From Psilocybe azurescens (taxonomy: Eukaryota > Basidiomycota > Agaricomycetes > Agaricales > Agrocybaceae), in NCBI GenBank assembly GCA_023853785.1, contig JAJIRX010000618.1:1-24418 (forward strand): a DNA stretch of 24,418 nt, given 5' to 3'. The translations under genes were made by a program, and so were the position numbers. Positions 10,744-20,891 of this stretch are shown here, piece by piece (positions within the stretch are counted from its first letter, which is position 1; the number at the start of each line of letters is the position of its first letter). The notes below the pieces were generated by a model. It saw nothing but the letters and a program-made list of their open reading frames with translations. It had not been told where the DNA came from and ran no database searches.

Positions 10744-12759
10744 ATGACCGCAATCCCGACTGATTTATCGTCGATGGTTGAAGCAACTTTTGCTACGTGC
10801 TCACAGTGAGTCCCATTCCATCAATGGTCTTGAGATCGTTCCCGGTATCCTCGTCGCTTAGATTCCGGATCGTCATCATCGGAAAGGTGTGGATTATCTG
10901 ATATACAGGGTCTGACGTTCCAATAGAGTGGCGTTGGAAAGTCTTCCCTCATCAAACATATCTTCAACGTTGCTGCAGAGGTGTATACTGGTCTTTTTCC
11001 TCTCCATACTACAGTTTAATTGCGCATATAGGACATCGATATTTCCTATGATCGCTCTGGAAAAGCCGATATAACTTACGGGCATACATTCGAAGCAATA
11101 AAGGATTTATCATCCATAACTGCCTAGGTTTCGCACTTGGGATGGTAGAAAACTGGAAAATTGTTGAGAAATTTCTGCGGGAGAGAAACGTAGCCTCATT
11201 GCCTCTGCAGGACCGAGTCTATGCAATATGGTACTTGTTACATTTTTAATATCTCAAAGACTAAAGCTAACCGATACGATCGATTTGGCTCGTGCCGGCA
11301 GGCTTTGTCTAGAAACCCCACGCACTGGATCGAGGCTGCAAGAAACAAGCGATGAAAACCTTCTAAAGCTTGGTAATACGTGTACGATAAGTTACAACTA
11401 CCATATACTACATGCGGCTGATTCACAGGGCAGTGAACATCCCTGCCATCGCTGTGTTCACCAAATAGGACATACTCGTCAACGAACACTTCCAAAAGGC
11501 GCAGGAGGTTAGCACGCCCCCGCATGCCAGATCGATTTAGTACAACTCCTCATTGGAGTAAATATGTGTTTGGCGCCCTCGTGATTGAACGTATTTCAGA
11601 GGAGAATGCGGAAGGATATTTTGATGAACGGATAAAGGATTTTCGAGCTTCAACGCAAGTCCCATGTGTGAGAGTATCAACATATGACGATTATCCCGGT
11701 GTGCCTCGTTAATTTTTCACTAATTTGTTGAATGTCTTAGCAAGCATATAGAGGATGAGCGTTTAAAGTCGGTTCAGAATCTGGTTGACGTCACAAGGGA
11801 ATGCTTGCATTCTGTTGAAGGAGACTTTGAGTCCTGTGGGCCTCAGCAAGTCAGCGCAAATCAGAAAGTTCAGCGATCAATTAGGTACGCGCCTCAGCCA
11901 AGTTTGGGCGATTAATTGTCGACCATTACATCGATTAGCGAAGGCTCCAAGAGCGCGTATTCACCAGCTTGAGCGATTTTCTTGAACGGGCTAACTTTTT
12001 CAACAGAATATCGGATGCACTTAGGGATGAGCACGGCTTTTCAGGGACATGTTCTGATCGACTGCGTCGTCCGTATCCTCAAAGACATTCTCAAAATTTG
12101 GAATTTCAATGGTCCATGAAGCGTTAGTAATTATATTATCTGACTCGAGACGTATTCAGCTGACACGTTTCTAGCTTCTTTCGGGAGTAGATTTCTTGAC
12201 GCAGATGGTGCAACTTGTTGAACCATTACTGAATGAACACGAGGCCACAATTAGATTGTTAGTAAAGTTTTGACTGCAAACTTCCCATCTAATTATTTTG
12301 GATCTAGTGATAACCGACTTTCACGCTACTCGGATATAATGTCCCTCACAAGTGCAGTGGGCCCCACGTTCGCGCAATTTATGGGTGCTGCCGGGATCAG
12401 CATCGTCGCTATCAAATATCTTTATGGAAATTACCAAATAATGTACGTGGGACATTCTTCGATTTCCAACACATTTTTATTGTGGACAATTACATAGCCC
12501 GTTGACTGCACAGTATATCGGAACATACATTGTCGACCTCACATTGATTCTCCGTGGAATTATTATGCACACCCTCCACATGGACCCACCAAGACCTTTG
12601 TCAGTGGAACTCATATTTGGTGCGGTAGTGAGTTACAAAGACATTCATTCCAAGATTATCCACCAGCGTATTCATGCGATGAGTTCTACTATTGTCCCCT
12701 TACATATCGAGACAAAAATAGCAGGATTAATTCGGGAGTTTCTAAGAATCGATACATAG
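10744..12759 (+). pseudogene. P-loop GTPase pseudogene, copy B
   Basis: Inverted paralog of copy A with the same exon plan. The start is MTAIPTDLSSMVEATFATCSQ. Exons give FRIVIIGKSGVGKSSLIKH (G1 intact), then a one-base deletion near 11100 breaks the frame. After it the G3 region reads HNCLGFALG, so the G3 aspartate is replaced by Asn (11115-11129). The G4 region reads FTK, then stop, then DILVNE: the Tyr codon of copy A's TKYD is TAG at 11466-11468. A segment before EDERL is missing near 11745 relative to copy A, and a T-run near 11993 has one extra base (CTAACTTTTTC against CTAACTTTTC in A). The splice donor before G4 is a proper GT here, unlike A. The C-terminal exon at about 12500-12759 is intact (YIVDLTLIL, MDPPRP). 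A functional GTPase cannot be made. Identity is secure from alignment to copy A and the G1 motif. Confidence 0.85.
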
Positions 12760-12850
12760 GTGTTGTCATGAATTCTCAAATGTATTTAACTTATTGACCC
12801 TCACTGTTGTGTGATTGGAAATAATATCAATAATGCGAGTCAAACTGTAA

Positions 12851-14533
12851 GGAGGAGGTGTAATTATGTAAGACGGCAGTGCAATTGGTTTTTAGACGTC
12901 ACCGATTGGTCTCTTTGCCCAGCCTACTCAGCACTGGAAAAGTTTTCATTTGTGTTGCCCGTTCATTCTGTACCTCCTACCAGTATATGGAATATAGATA
13001 CGATAAGGGAGCACGATGGGGAGTTCGGCGTAGGGGAGGGGGTCCACGTCACCCTCCCACTTCTCGTCGTTGCCAACCTGCTGACTCCTACAACGCTTTC
13101 TCCAGAGCGCGGGCGCGCCACATGGAGTTGCTTCCAAATTGACAAGAACAGACGTACATAGTGTGTGTCCTCATTCTTTCTTTCGACTGTGCCTCCTTGC
13201 ATTCCCACTTCGTTTTCCATCCTGCCGTCTCCTGCACTACATTTAGAACCCCCATTCACATATCAGACGCCGCGGCCTGTCGCCGCGCCCAAGTGGATAA
13301 GAACGAGCATTATACTCATTTTCGCTTTCTGACTGCTCTGTTCTGCCCTTCACGACAAATCCCGATCTCCTCCTTTTAATCGGATTTCTGGCTGCTTGGC
13401 AGCCTCTATTTCAGCAATTTGCACAGGTCCGAAGCGTCGGCGCCCTACCGTTTCTATCATCTAACCCCCTCCCTCTCTCCTCTATCGTTAGTAAATAGTG
13501 CACACTGATATATTCTTTTACTATTAACCTGATCACCCGTAAGTTCTCCCGATCAAGCGATTAAAATTTTATCTATAACAAATATTCAGGACTACCGCTC
13601 CCTACAATCACATCGACTTCCAATTTACCTCATGCCCGCCTCGGAGGAATTATTACCAACAAAGAATCGAAACCTTTCCCGGTCGGGAGTCAATTTATGA
13701 AGACGGGTCATTGAGCAGCGGTCCTGCGTCTCCGTAAACCCCTCAGGCCAGTGAGCGTGTTACTACAAATCGACTCATCATAACTTGACCCGAGAAGCCC
13801 AATACCATGTCGACCGCCCCTCTCGTTCACGAGGTCTTAAAATAAAAAGTAAGTGATGACTATGAATAGAAGAACCATGAGGACGTGTCAATAGGCGGGT
13901 GTTTCTTTGAAACCTGTCGTTCTTTATGGCACTCTGAAAATTCGTAACAACGACAAACCTCTCAGTTAACAGTCGCGATTAGGGCTCAAATGTAACCCCA
14001 AGCTACGCTACTGTCATCCTCGCCATCGATGAGTCCCCAAATCGAATACTAGGTAACTCAGTCAGTAGAGTGTAGGTGGAACCATTGCCAAAATCTATTT
14101 TGACGGAAGACGTGGGACCTTACGTCTCGGCTACTTTGATTACTATTTTCTCGTGTTTGTTTGCATGAAGATGTACCATTTGAGACTGTTTGAACTAAGT
14201 AGAAACGGCGATCGTACCCATGACTGATTGATATCATGATCGAGTTTCAAGACCTTGCGTCTTTCTCAATCCAAAGTAAGAAAGTCAGAAAAGCCATGCC
14301 ATTTCGACGACGAGAGTAAATGAGGCCTGGAAGAAGGGAACGTGGGGATACCGAGGATATGTCGGGACAAGGAAGCAGAGAATGGTGTCAAGGAGCTGAC
14401 TTCGATAGCAAATATACGTCAAGAGGCCGCATCGAGCCGGTGGACGTTCATAACGCTCTTCGATTTCCACGCCCAATTGATACGAGAAAGCTCAGAACGC
14501 TCACCCACTTCTACGCTCATTCTCACTATCGAC
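12851..14533. other. Intergenic region without a supported gene
   Basis: Short ORFs on both strands at about 12811-13379 overlap each other and show no family features. A C/T-rich stretch at 13160-13260 and a TATA-poor region up to 14290 follow. An in-frame ATG at 14342 lies upstream of the GTPase start at 14534, but the extension is not like the family N-terminus. No RNA gene was recognised. Confidence 0.3.
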
Positions 14534-15801
14534 ATGGCCGACGATCTCCTTGACCGCTTCAACGTTCGTCAAAAATACACCCATTTTCGTATCCTTGTCA
14601 TCGGTCGGGCCAATGCTGGCAAGACAACACTGTTGCAGCGAGTGTGCAATACAACCAAGGACCCTCACATCTATAACGAAGGAAAGAATTTGGTGCGTTC
14701 ATTATGTGGTGCTCGAGAAGGCATTGTTCTCAAGTCTTGCGGAATACTAGCTGGAGCCAACCTCAGCGGTAATTCATTCGTTTATCGGAGAAATATTGAC
14801 TTGCTGAGCTTGCTGTTGATCAGCGCGGCATCCATGACATCAATCGCCCTTTCGCCTTTGAGAGCAACCCGCAGTTCATCTTCCATGACTCTCGAGGGTT
14901 TGAATCTGGAGACGAAAGTCAGTTGAAGGAGGTCCAAGCATTCATCGAAGAGCGCGCAAGGTCCACGGAACCGAATCTTCAACTTCATGCCATTTGGTCG
15001 GCTGTACAATCAGTTCTAAACTTCTACTTGTGCTTACTACCCATGCAGGTTCTGCTTTGTGCCAAATAAATCACGGCCTCTACTCGAGCTGGAGGAGAGA
15101 TTCTTTAATGAGCAACGGGCTGGAAACGGTGTTTTAAGATCTTTGTCATCTTTGTACCTGCCGCTAACAGACATGTGACAATACAGTTCCAGTGATTGCA
15201 ATATTCACCAAACTTGATGACTTGATCATTCAGGTCTTCAAGAGAGGATCATCAAGAGAGCAGAACCGTCAGTCTGCTCTTAATGTACTGAAAGATAAAT
15301 TTGAGGAGCCACTGTGTGGGTACAAGTACCCTCCAAAAGCCTACTTACATTTGGAAAGTATGTTCATTTTCATTATTTTCATCTCTTTTGATTGTTGACT
15401 TTTGGCTAAATGTAAAAGAGATGCAAGAGGATCAAGGTAAACATCAGGATCAGGTGAAAGAACTAATAGAAAAAACAGCAGACTCGCTGGACAATCTAGC
15501 ACTCAAATGCTGTTTGTTTCAGTCCAGAGTAGTAATCTGAAGTTGTGCATTGAATATGCAATAAAATAGTAGGATTTTTATATAATTTTTTTTATTGTGC
15601 TTCAAATAACACATATTTTAGTGCAAACAATTTCATCAATGGTTGGTATTATTTTTATTATACTGAAAAAATTGAAACAAAGCTGACAGTGGAAAAGATT
15701 GATTTATTAAGGCGGCTGTATGATGTGGTTTTGTCACTGCTATGTAAATCAGATCTACAATTATTGTTTTTGAAATCTAACAATGACATGGACAGCATGA
15801 G
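14534..15801 (+). CDS. P-loop GTPase (G-domain protein), copy C, N-terminal part
   Basis: The ATG at 14534 (MADDLLDRFNVRQKYTHFRI) is preferred over the in-frame ATG at 14342 because family members begin shortly before the first G-domain strand. Exons are 14534-14692, 14751-14768 (18 nt), 14824-14996, 15049-15128, 15187-15357 and 15419-15568, all with GT-AG introns. Motifs are G1 GRANAGKTT, G3 HDSRGFESG, the family motif HAIWFCFVPNKSRPLL, and G4 FTKLDDL, followed by ELIEKTADSLDN. A one-base deletion near 15508 breaks the frame before LFVSVQSSNLKLCIEYAIK. Two more exon-like pieces, 15622-15641 and 15690-15801 (contains VEKIDLLRRLYDVVLSLL), follow with good splice sites. It is divergent from copies A and B. 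Base composition changes from balanced to AT-rich, CpG-poor within this gene at about 15.3-15.5 kb. The GTPase identity is firm; whether the gene is functional is not. Confidence 0.8.
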
Positions 15802-16149
15802 GTGAGTAAACAGATGTTGTAAAGTAAAAAGCACTAGCTGATAGAGATAAGGGATATGTATGATTTAAATTGAGTTTACAGAAAAACTTGCAACTAATAT
15901 ACAATTTAGGAAGTGAGTGAATCAATCTTTATCAAATACTGGAACACTGATTTATTTACACATGGAAGTATGTAAGTTAGAACTTGATTCACAACAAACA
16001 GGCTGAGAAAATGAAAATATTTGCAGGAAAAAACAGTATGAAATAATTTAATGTTATTGAAAATTAATGATTAAATTATTGTTTAGGAGGTACATATATC
16101 AAGATCTTGTAAAGTTGATTGAAATAATTTATAATGCCATTTGGACTGG
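15802..16149 (+). other. Intron-like AT-rich leader to the 69-bp array
   Basis: Begins with a strong donor GTGAGT at 15802. It contains acceptor-NNN-donor patterns like those in the array: TTTAG, GAA (15910-15912), GTGAGT; and TTTAG, GAG (16087-16089), GTACAT. No longer exon is open in a frame that continues copy C. Confidence 0.35.
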
Positions 16150-17580
16150 CATTCAGACAGTTAGCCTACCTTTATTATTTTGCAGAGGATGAATAGCTGA
16201 TATAATGCCTGGAAATGGCATTCAGGATGTGAGTTCATTTTGTAAAATTTCAGGGGTGCATTACTGAAATAATGGCTTGTAATGGCATTCAGGAAGTGAG
16301 GCTGTCAGTGAGGCTGTCTCTGCTATTATTTCAAAGACACGTGACTGATATGATGGACCATAATGACATTCAGGATGTGAGTCTGGCTCTGCTATTATTT
16401 CAAAGACACATGATTGACATGATGGACTGTAATGGCATTCAGTTTGTGAGTCTGAATTTGCTATTATTTCAAAGACACACAGCTGACATGATGGACTGTA
16501 ACGGCATTCAGTTTGTGAGTCTGGCTCTGCTATTATTTCAAAGACACATGGCTGACATGATGGACTGCAATGGCATTCAGTTTGTGAGTCTGGTTCTGCT
16601 ATTATTTCAAAGACACATGGCTGACATGATGGACTGCAATGGCATTCAGTTGGTGAGTCTGAATCTGCTATTATTTCAAAGACACATGGCTGACATGATG
16701 GACTGTAATGGTATTCAGAGTGTGAGTCTGGCTCTGCTATTATTTCAAAGACACATGGCTGACATGATGGACTGTAATGGCATTCAGAGTGTGAGTCTGA
16801 CTCTGCTATTATTTCAAAGACACATGGCTGACATGATGGACTGTAATGGCATTCAGTTGGTGAGTCTGAATCTGCTATTATTTCAAAGACACATGGCTGA
16901 CATGATGGACTGTAATGGCATTCAGTTTGTGAGTCTGGCTCTGCTATTATTTCAAACACACATGGCTGACATGATGGACTGTAATGACATTCAGAGTGTG
17001 AGTCTGGCTCTGCTATTATTTCAAAGACACATGGCTGACATGATGGACTGTAATGGCATTCAGGAAGTGAGTCTGGCTCTGCTATTATTTCAAAGACACA
17101 TGGCTGACATGATGGACTGTAATGGCATTCAGTTGGTGAGTCTGAATCTGCTATTATTTCAAAGACACATGACTGACATGATGGACTGTAATGGCATTCA
17201 GAGTGTGAGTCTGGCTCTGCTATTATTTCAAAGACACATGGCTGACATGATGGACTGTAATGGCATTCAGGAAGTGAGTCTGACTCTGTTATTATTTCAA
17301 AGACACATGGCTGACATGATGGACTGTAATGGCATTCAGGAAGTGAGTCTGGCTCTGCTATTATTTCAAAGGCACATGACTGACGTGATGGACTGTAATG
17401 GCATTCAGGAAGTGAGTCTGGCTCTGCTATTATTTCAAAGGCACATGACTGACGTGGATGGACTGTAATGGATTCAGCACGTGAGTCTGTCTCTGCTATC
17501 ATTTCAAAGACACATAACTGACATGACAGACTGTAATGGCATTCAGCATGTGAGTTTGTATCTTGATCATTTGTGTAATG
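16150..17580 (+). repeat. 69-bp tandem array, intron-like units
   Basis: CATTCAG recurs at 16150, 16219, 16286, 16367 and then every 69 bp exactly (16436, 16505, 16574, 16643 and so on) to 17540, about 20 units. The first three and the last two are more divergent, and a 12-bp insertion lies near 16300. Each unit reads TTCAG, a variable triplet, GTGAGT, then CTGCTATTATTTCAAAGAC, CTGACATGATGG, and back to CATTCAG. The triplet is GAT, TTT, TTG, AGT, GAA or CAC/CAT, while most other positions are constant. TTG is always paired with AATCTG further on, so distinct unit subtypes exist. Because 69 is a multiple of 3, long ORFs stay open on both strands (398 codons plus, 440 codons minus); these are probably by-products of the repeat. 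It has no spacers and is not a CRISPR array. Confidence 0.92.
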
Positions 17581-17759
17581 CATGACTTATATCACTATAT
17601 TCAGTTTGTGAGTTCTCATCTGTTATCCATTCTGAATTAATTTTTTTTTTCTTTTTTTTCTCAGAATAAAATAGCTCTTCAGTTGTTGCACTTATAGAGA
17701 CTAAATTTGATGTCAGTTGACTTCTTTTTCCAACCTTCCCCAACACTTATTCATTTCAG
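17581..17759 (+). other. AT-rich stretch after the array
   Basis: One more degenerate unit end (ATATTCAGTTTGTGAG at about 17598-17613), then a T-rich tract ending CTCAG at 17664, and an acceptor TTTCAG at 17754-17759. It may contain another small exon of copy C at about 17665-17710, but no convincing open frame was found. Confidence 0.3.
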
Positions 17760-18103
17760 AAACCCTCTCTGTATGCTTTCATTGGTTTGTTCTTTATATT
17801 TATTTATTTTTTGTCAATGTTTTATTTGCTTATTGTTTTGCAGTAATTCTCATTTGCCTTGAAAACTCCTTCTGGCATCAGTCAAATACTATCACATTTA
17901 TTGATGCCTTTACAATTTCATTCAACTTATACATCAAAGCTGATGTAGAGAAAGCAGTGGAGACAAGCCTTTCTATTGCACTAAAGAAATATCCTCACCA
18001 GCACAAATCTGGCAGTGTTCTTGTTGATTTCAAGCCTTCATTATTAAACGTTGTTCTACAATGTCTTCTATGTATGTTGGGCATTATTTATTTATCTTTG
18101 TAG
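17760..18103 (+). CDS. Probable C-terminal exons of GTPase copy C
   Basis: A 25-nt exon, 17760-17784 (KPSLYAFI), flanked by AG and GT, joins in phase to 17844-18103 across an intron of 59 nt. The product reads FIVILICLENSFWHQSN, then TFIDAFTISFNLYIKADVEK, and stops at 18103. This resembles the C-terminal YIVDLTLIL-x-F segment of copies A and B in position and hydrophobic pattern, which is the reason for the assignment. How it joins the G-domain exons is not settled: direct splicing from 15801 to 17844 would be out of frame, so exons between them are required or the gene is broken by the array. Composition is AT-rich. Confidence 0.45.
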
Positions 18104-18306
18104 ATATTAACATCAGCCTTTTGTTTAGCTCATTTTTGAAAATACAAAGACTTTAATCACCTGGAATACACTTTGATACTTGCCTTGAAAAATCATTGTA
18201 TATTTGTATCTAAATTGTGATTTTGATTGCCTTGAATTGCAAGAACTGTCAAATATTGAGCATATATATATATATTGTATATGAAACAGAATTACTGTAT
18301 TCCCTG
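18104..18306. other. AT-rich gap before the copia LTR
   Basis: No gene was seen. It contains a short TA run at about 18260-18275. It separates the C-terminal GTPase exon from the presumed 5' LTR. Confidence 0.3.
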
Positions 18307-18513
18307 TGTTGGGAATGTGCTTGGAGATTCCACACATTTATCTTGTAGATTTATCTTATTAATATTCTTACTAATTTTATCTCAGGCTTGGTTATGCCAT
18401 ACATAGAAATAATTAGATGCTGGTAGATTATTCTAGTTATAGTAGATATATGTATATAAGTAGCTGCAATGTCTATACAATAAAATTAAGAATTACAACA
18501 TAAATTGTCAACA
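18307..18513 (+). mobile_element. Probable 5' LTR of a Ty1/copia element
   Basis: A 207-nt segment starting TGTTGGGAATGTGC and ending AATTGTCAACA has the TG...CA termini of an LTR. It contains a TATA-like GTATATAAG (about 18452) and AATAAAA (about 18479) in the expected promoter and poly(A) order. It lies directly upstream of the gag reading frame. No matching 3' LTR was found in the window, so the boundary rests on these signals alone. Confidence 0.55.
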
Positions 18514-18528
18514 GGTTATAGGCCCCAT
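18514..18528 (+). other. Candidate primer binding site
   Basis: GGTTATAGGCCCC immediately follows the CA end of the presumed LTR, where copia elements place the primer binding site. The complementary tRNA was not identified. Confidence 0.35.
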
Positions 18529-18603
18529 GCCTATATATTAAAATTGTACTTGAATTCTCAACAGCCACACTTATCCCTCATTTCTTTTAAGCTTGCAGTC
18601 AAT

Positions 18604-19487
18604 ATGTCAGACAAATATAGCACATCTGATACTACTGAATTCTCATGCTGAAGGCAGAGAATTGGATGCCCTGGAAGTGAAGAATGCTTGCAGTATTTAC
18701 TGACCTTGGACTGGAAGACCATATTGCAATTGATGCAAAGGCACTAGAATCAGCCAAACCCAGAAAACCAACTGCACAAGAGCTGGAAGCTCAGAAGAAA
18801 TGGCAAGAACAGGATGCAAAGCACATGTCTGAATTGAGCTGTCAATCTCAGATTCAGAAATGATACACATCAGTGGTGCAGTCACAGCACACCAAATGTG
18901 GGAGCAACTTACCACAGTGAAGGAATCCAAAGGCCAATTTAGAATTTTGAGTCCATGGAGGGCATTGTACAGAGCAACAGCAGAAGAAGGATTCAATATG
19001 GTGAAACATATATCAAAATTGTGCCAGCTACAGGAGGAGCTGTTTGTTATGGGCAGTAAAGTACCAGATAAAGATTTTGTAATGATTTTAATCACATCAC
19101 TTCCTGAGTCATGGGACACTTATACAACATCTTATCTTGGGTCAAGTGGGAATAAACCTCAATTATCCTGCCATGAACTTGTGGCTATTCTCATGGAAGA
19201 AGATAGATATCATAAATCTAAGTCTGGTGACTTGACACAGACATTCTTACAGGCTAGAGAATCTGGAAACTCAAGAAACAGTGGAAAATCCAACAAATCA
19301 TTGAATTCATCAAACAAGAGAGTTACAACTGCCACAAAAAGGATCACATATCAAAGGAATATTGGGATAAAGGTGGCAGAAGGGAAGGTCAGAGACCTAA
19401 AGGCCGAAGAGAACCAAATAGGGCAGAGCATACAAATCAAGCACAGGAGTCAATCACATCAAATCTTAATGATGCATCATATATGAC
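18604..19487 (+). mobile_element. Ty1/copia gag (UBN2-type), degenerate
   Basis: Starts MSDKYSTSDTTEFS and continues AENWMPWK, RMLAVFTDLGLEDHIA, then (after a one-base loss near 18840) LSISDSEMIHISGAVTAHQ and MVKHISKLCQLQEELFVM. This is the order of the UBN2/gag-polypeptide domain of fungal copia elements. A TGA after WMPWK stands where a CGA Arg codon is plausible. The zinc knuckle near 19330 reads SYNCHKKDHISKEYW: the CX2CX4HX4C pattern has lost its first and last Cys. Gag forms the virus-like particle and binds element RNA. The copy cannot be functional. Confidence 0.8.
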
Positions 19488-20565
19488 ATTTGTGCCTGCA
19501 GAACAATTTTTAAAATATAATTGGATATTAGACTCAGGGACAACCTCACATATCTGTACCATGAAGGAGGTATTTATTGACTTTACACCACTCAAGGATT
19601 CAACCATACAGGGCCTCAGATTAAGCCCTATCACTGCACAAGGCCATGGAACAGTTATTGTTAATTTCTCTGTGGATGGAAAATATTCTGACACCAACTC
19701 TGCAATGTTCTACATGTCTCTGATGCTCCAAACTACTTACTATCAATCAGCAGAATTGATGATGCAAATAGGCCTGTTAAATTTACAAAAGGTGGATGCT
19801 CTATATCAGATTCCAAGGATAAATAATTGGAAAGGAATCAAGTCTAATAGACTTTACTTATTATTAGCCCTTGCACAACTACCCGGAAAAGAGAAGACAA
19901 ACTATGCTTTATTGCTGAAGCTTACCTGGGACCGATGGCACAGAAAATTTGGATGCATATCCATGTTGTCTTTGCAACAAATCAGCTGAGAGGAGCTTGT
20001 AAATGGAATGGAGATTGATCACACATCTATTCCTTCCCAACATGTGAGGCTTATATCCAAGCAAAACAGGCTCGCAAACCATTCCCAAAGGAGGCAAAAA
20101 ATCACTCAGAGATTCCTGGAGAAGGATTTATGAGTGATGTTTGGGGACCAGCAGGAGTCCAGTCTATTGGAGGCTTCAAATATTATATCTCATTCACAGA
20201 TGATGCAGTCCACTTCAGTGGAGTAAAATTCTTGAAGAATAAAACAGAGGCCTCAGCTCAGATAAAGGACCATGCCAACCTACTGGAAAGAAAATTTGGA
20301 AAACACCCAAACTGGATGCAGTTTGACAATATGAAGGAGCTAGTCAACAAAGAAATAAAGACATAGACTGAAGAAAGAGGCATTGAAATACAAACCACTG
20401 CACCTTATTCCCAATCACAAAATGGAGTAGCAGAGTGTTTTAACTGTACATACCTGGAGCTTGCAAGAGCCATGCTAATTTCAAAGAAGCTACCTGATTT
20501 TTTATGGGATGAAGCAGTCACCATGCCAATTATCTTCCAAAAAGGCACCTACTTGTACATGAAAA
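19488..20565 (+). mobile_element. Ty1/copia protease and integrase core, degenerate
   Basis: Protease: NWILDSGTTSHICT (aspartic DSG motif) at about 19520-19560. About 19740-20100 is a damaged linker and zinc-binding region with frameshifts. Integrase core: FMSDVWGPAGVQSIGGFKYY and SFTDDAVHFSG at about 20130-20220, then QFDNMKEL and, after a TAG at about 20364, TAPYSQSQNGVAECFNCT. In the family the last motif is AERFNRT, so both Arg codons now read TGT. Coding similarity stops near 20565 at HANYLPKR (after one shift), where foreign DNA begins. Confidence 0.85.
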
Positions 20566-20891
20566 AGTAATCATGGGCTACAAGATGCCAGATATCTCAA
20601 AATGTGGTGAAAATAAAAGGATATTTTCTTAAGTGGATATGGACCAATTTCTGGATGCATTTGAATGGCCTCATTAAAAATTTTGGAATGTCTCCTCTTT
20701 CTATTTTTGATATGTTTATTGAGTAGATGAAAACCTAACTCAACAAAGACAACTCCATTGAAGCTGAAATTTTATCAGATTATAGAGAGCATATAGTCAA
20801 GCATTTCTTCTTAAAAATATAAGGTCTGAGATTCTCTTCTCTCATGTAATTGTGGTATTATTAAAATTTCTTATCTTTTGTGATTTACTTT
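20566..20891. other. Insertion flank left of CACTA-like element
   Basis: Does not continue the integrase. It contains short protein-like remnants (MSPLSIFDMF, SIEAEILSDYREHIVKHFF) interrupted by stops; the family was not recognised. It may belong to an older insertion into the copia element that was later hit by the CACTA-like element. Confidence 0.3.

Larger units (their letters stand above)
10650..12850 (+). repeat. Right arm of inverted GTPase duplication
   Basis: Plus-strand counterpart of 6640-8825. Alignable sequence runs from the TATA region to about 90 nt past the stop codon (shared elements ATGTATTTA and CTGTTGT/ATGTTGT). Confidence 0.75.

Noticed and set aside
12811..13379. Overlapping ORFs of 60-116 codons on both strands
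   Set aside because: No motif, no consistent splice sites, and both strands are equally open in the same stretch.
14342..14533. N-terminal extension of GTPase copy C from the in-frame ATG at 14342
   Set aside because: The 64 extra codons have no family resemblance; the protein normally starts a few residues before the first G-domain strand, as MADDLL at 14534 does.
16150..17580. CRISPR-like array of regularly spaced repeats
   Set aside because: The period is a continuous 69-bp unit with only a three-base variable site and no unique spacers; the setting is a eukaryotic genome.
18697..19119. 140-codon minus-strand ORF
   Set aside because: It is antisense to the copia gag region, which has recognisable UBN2 sequence on the plus strand.
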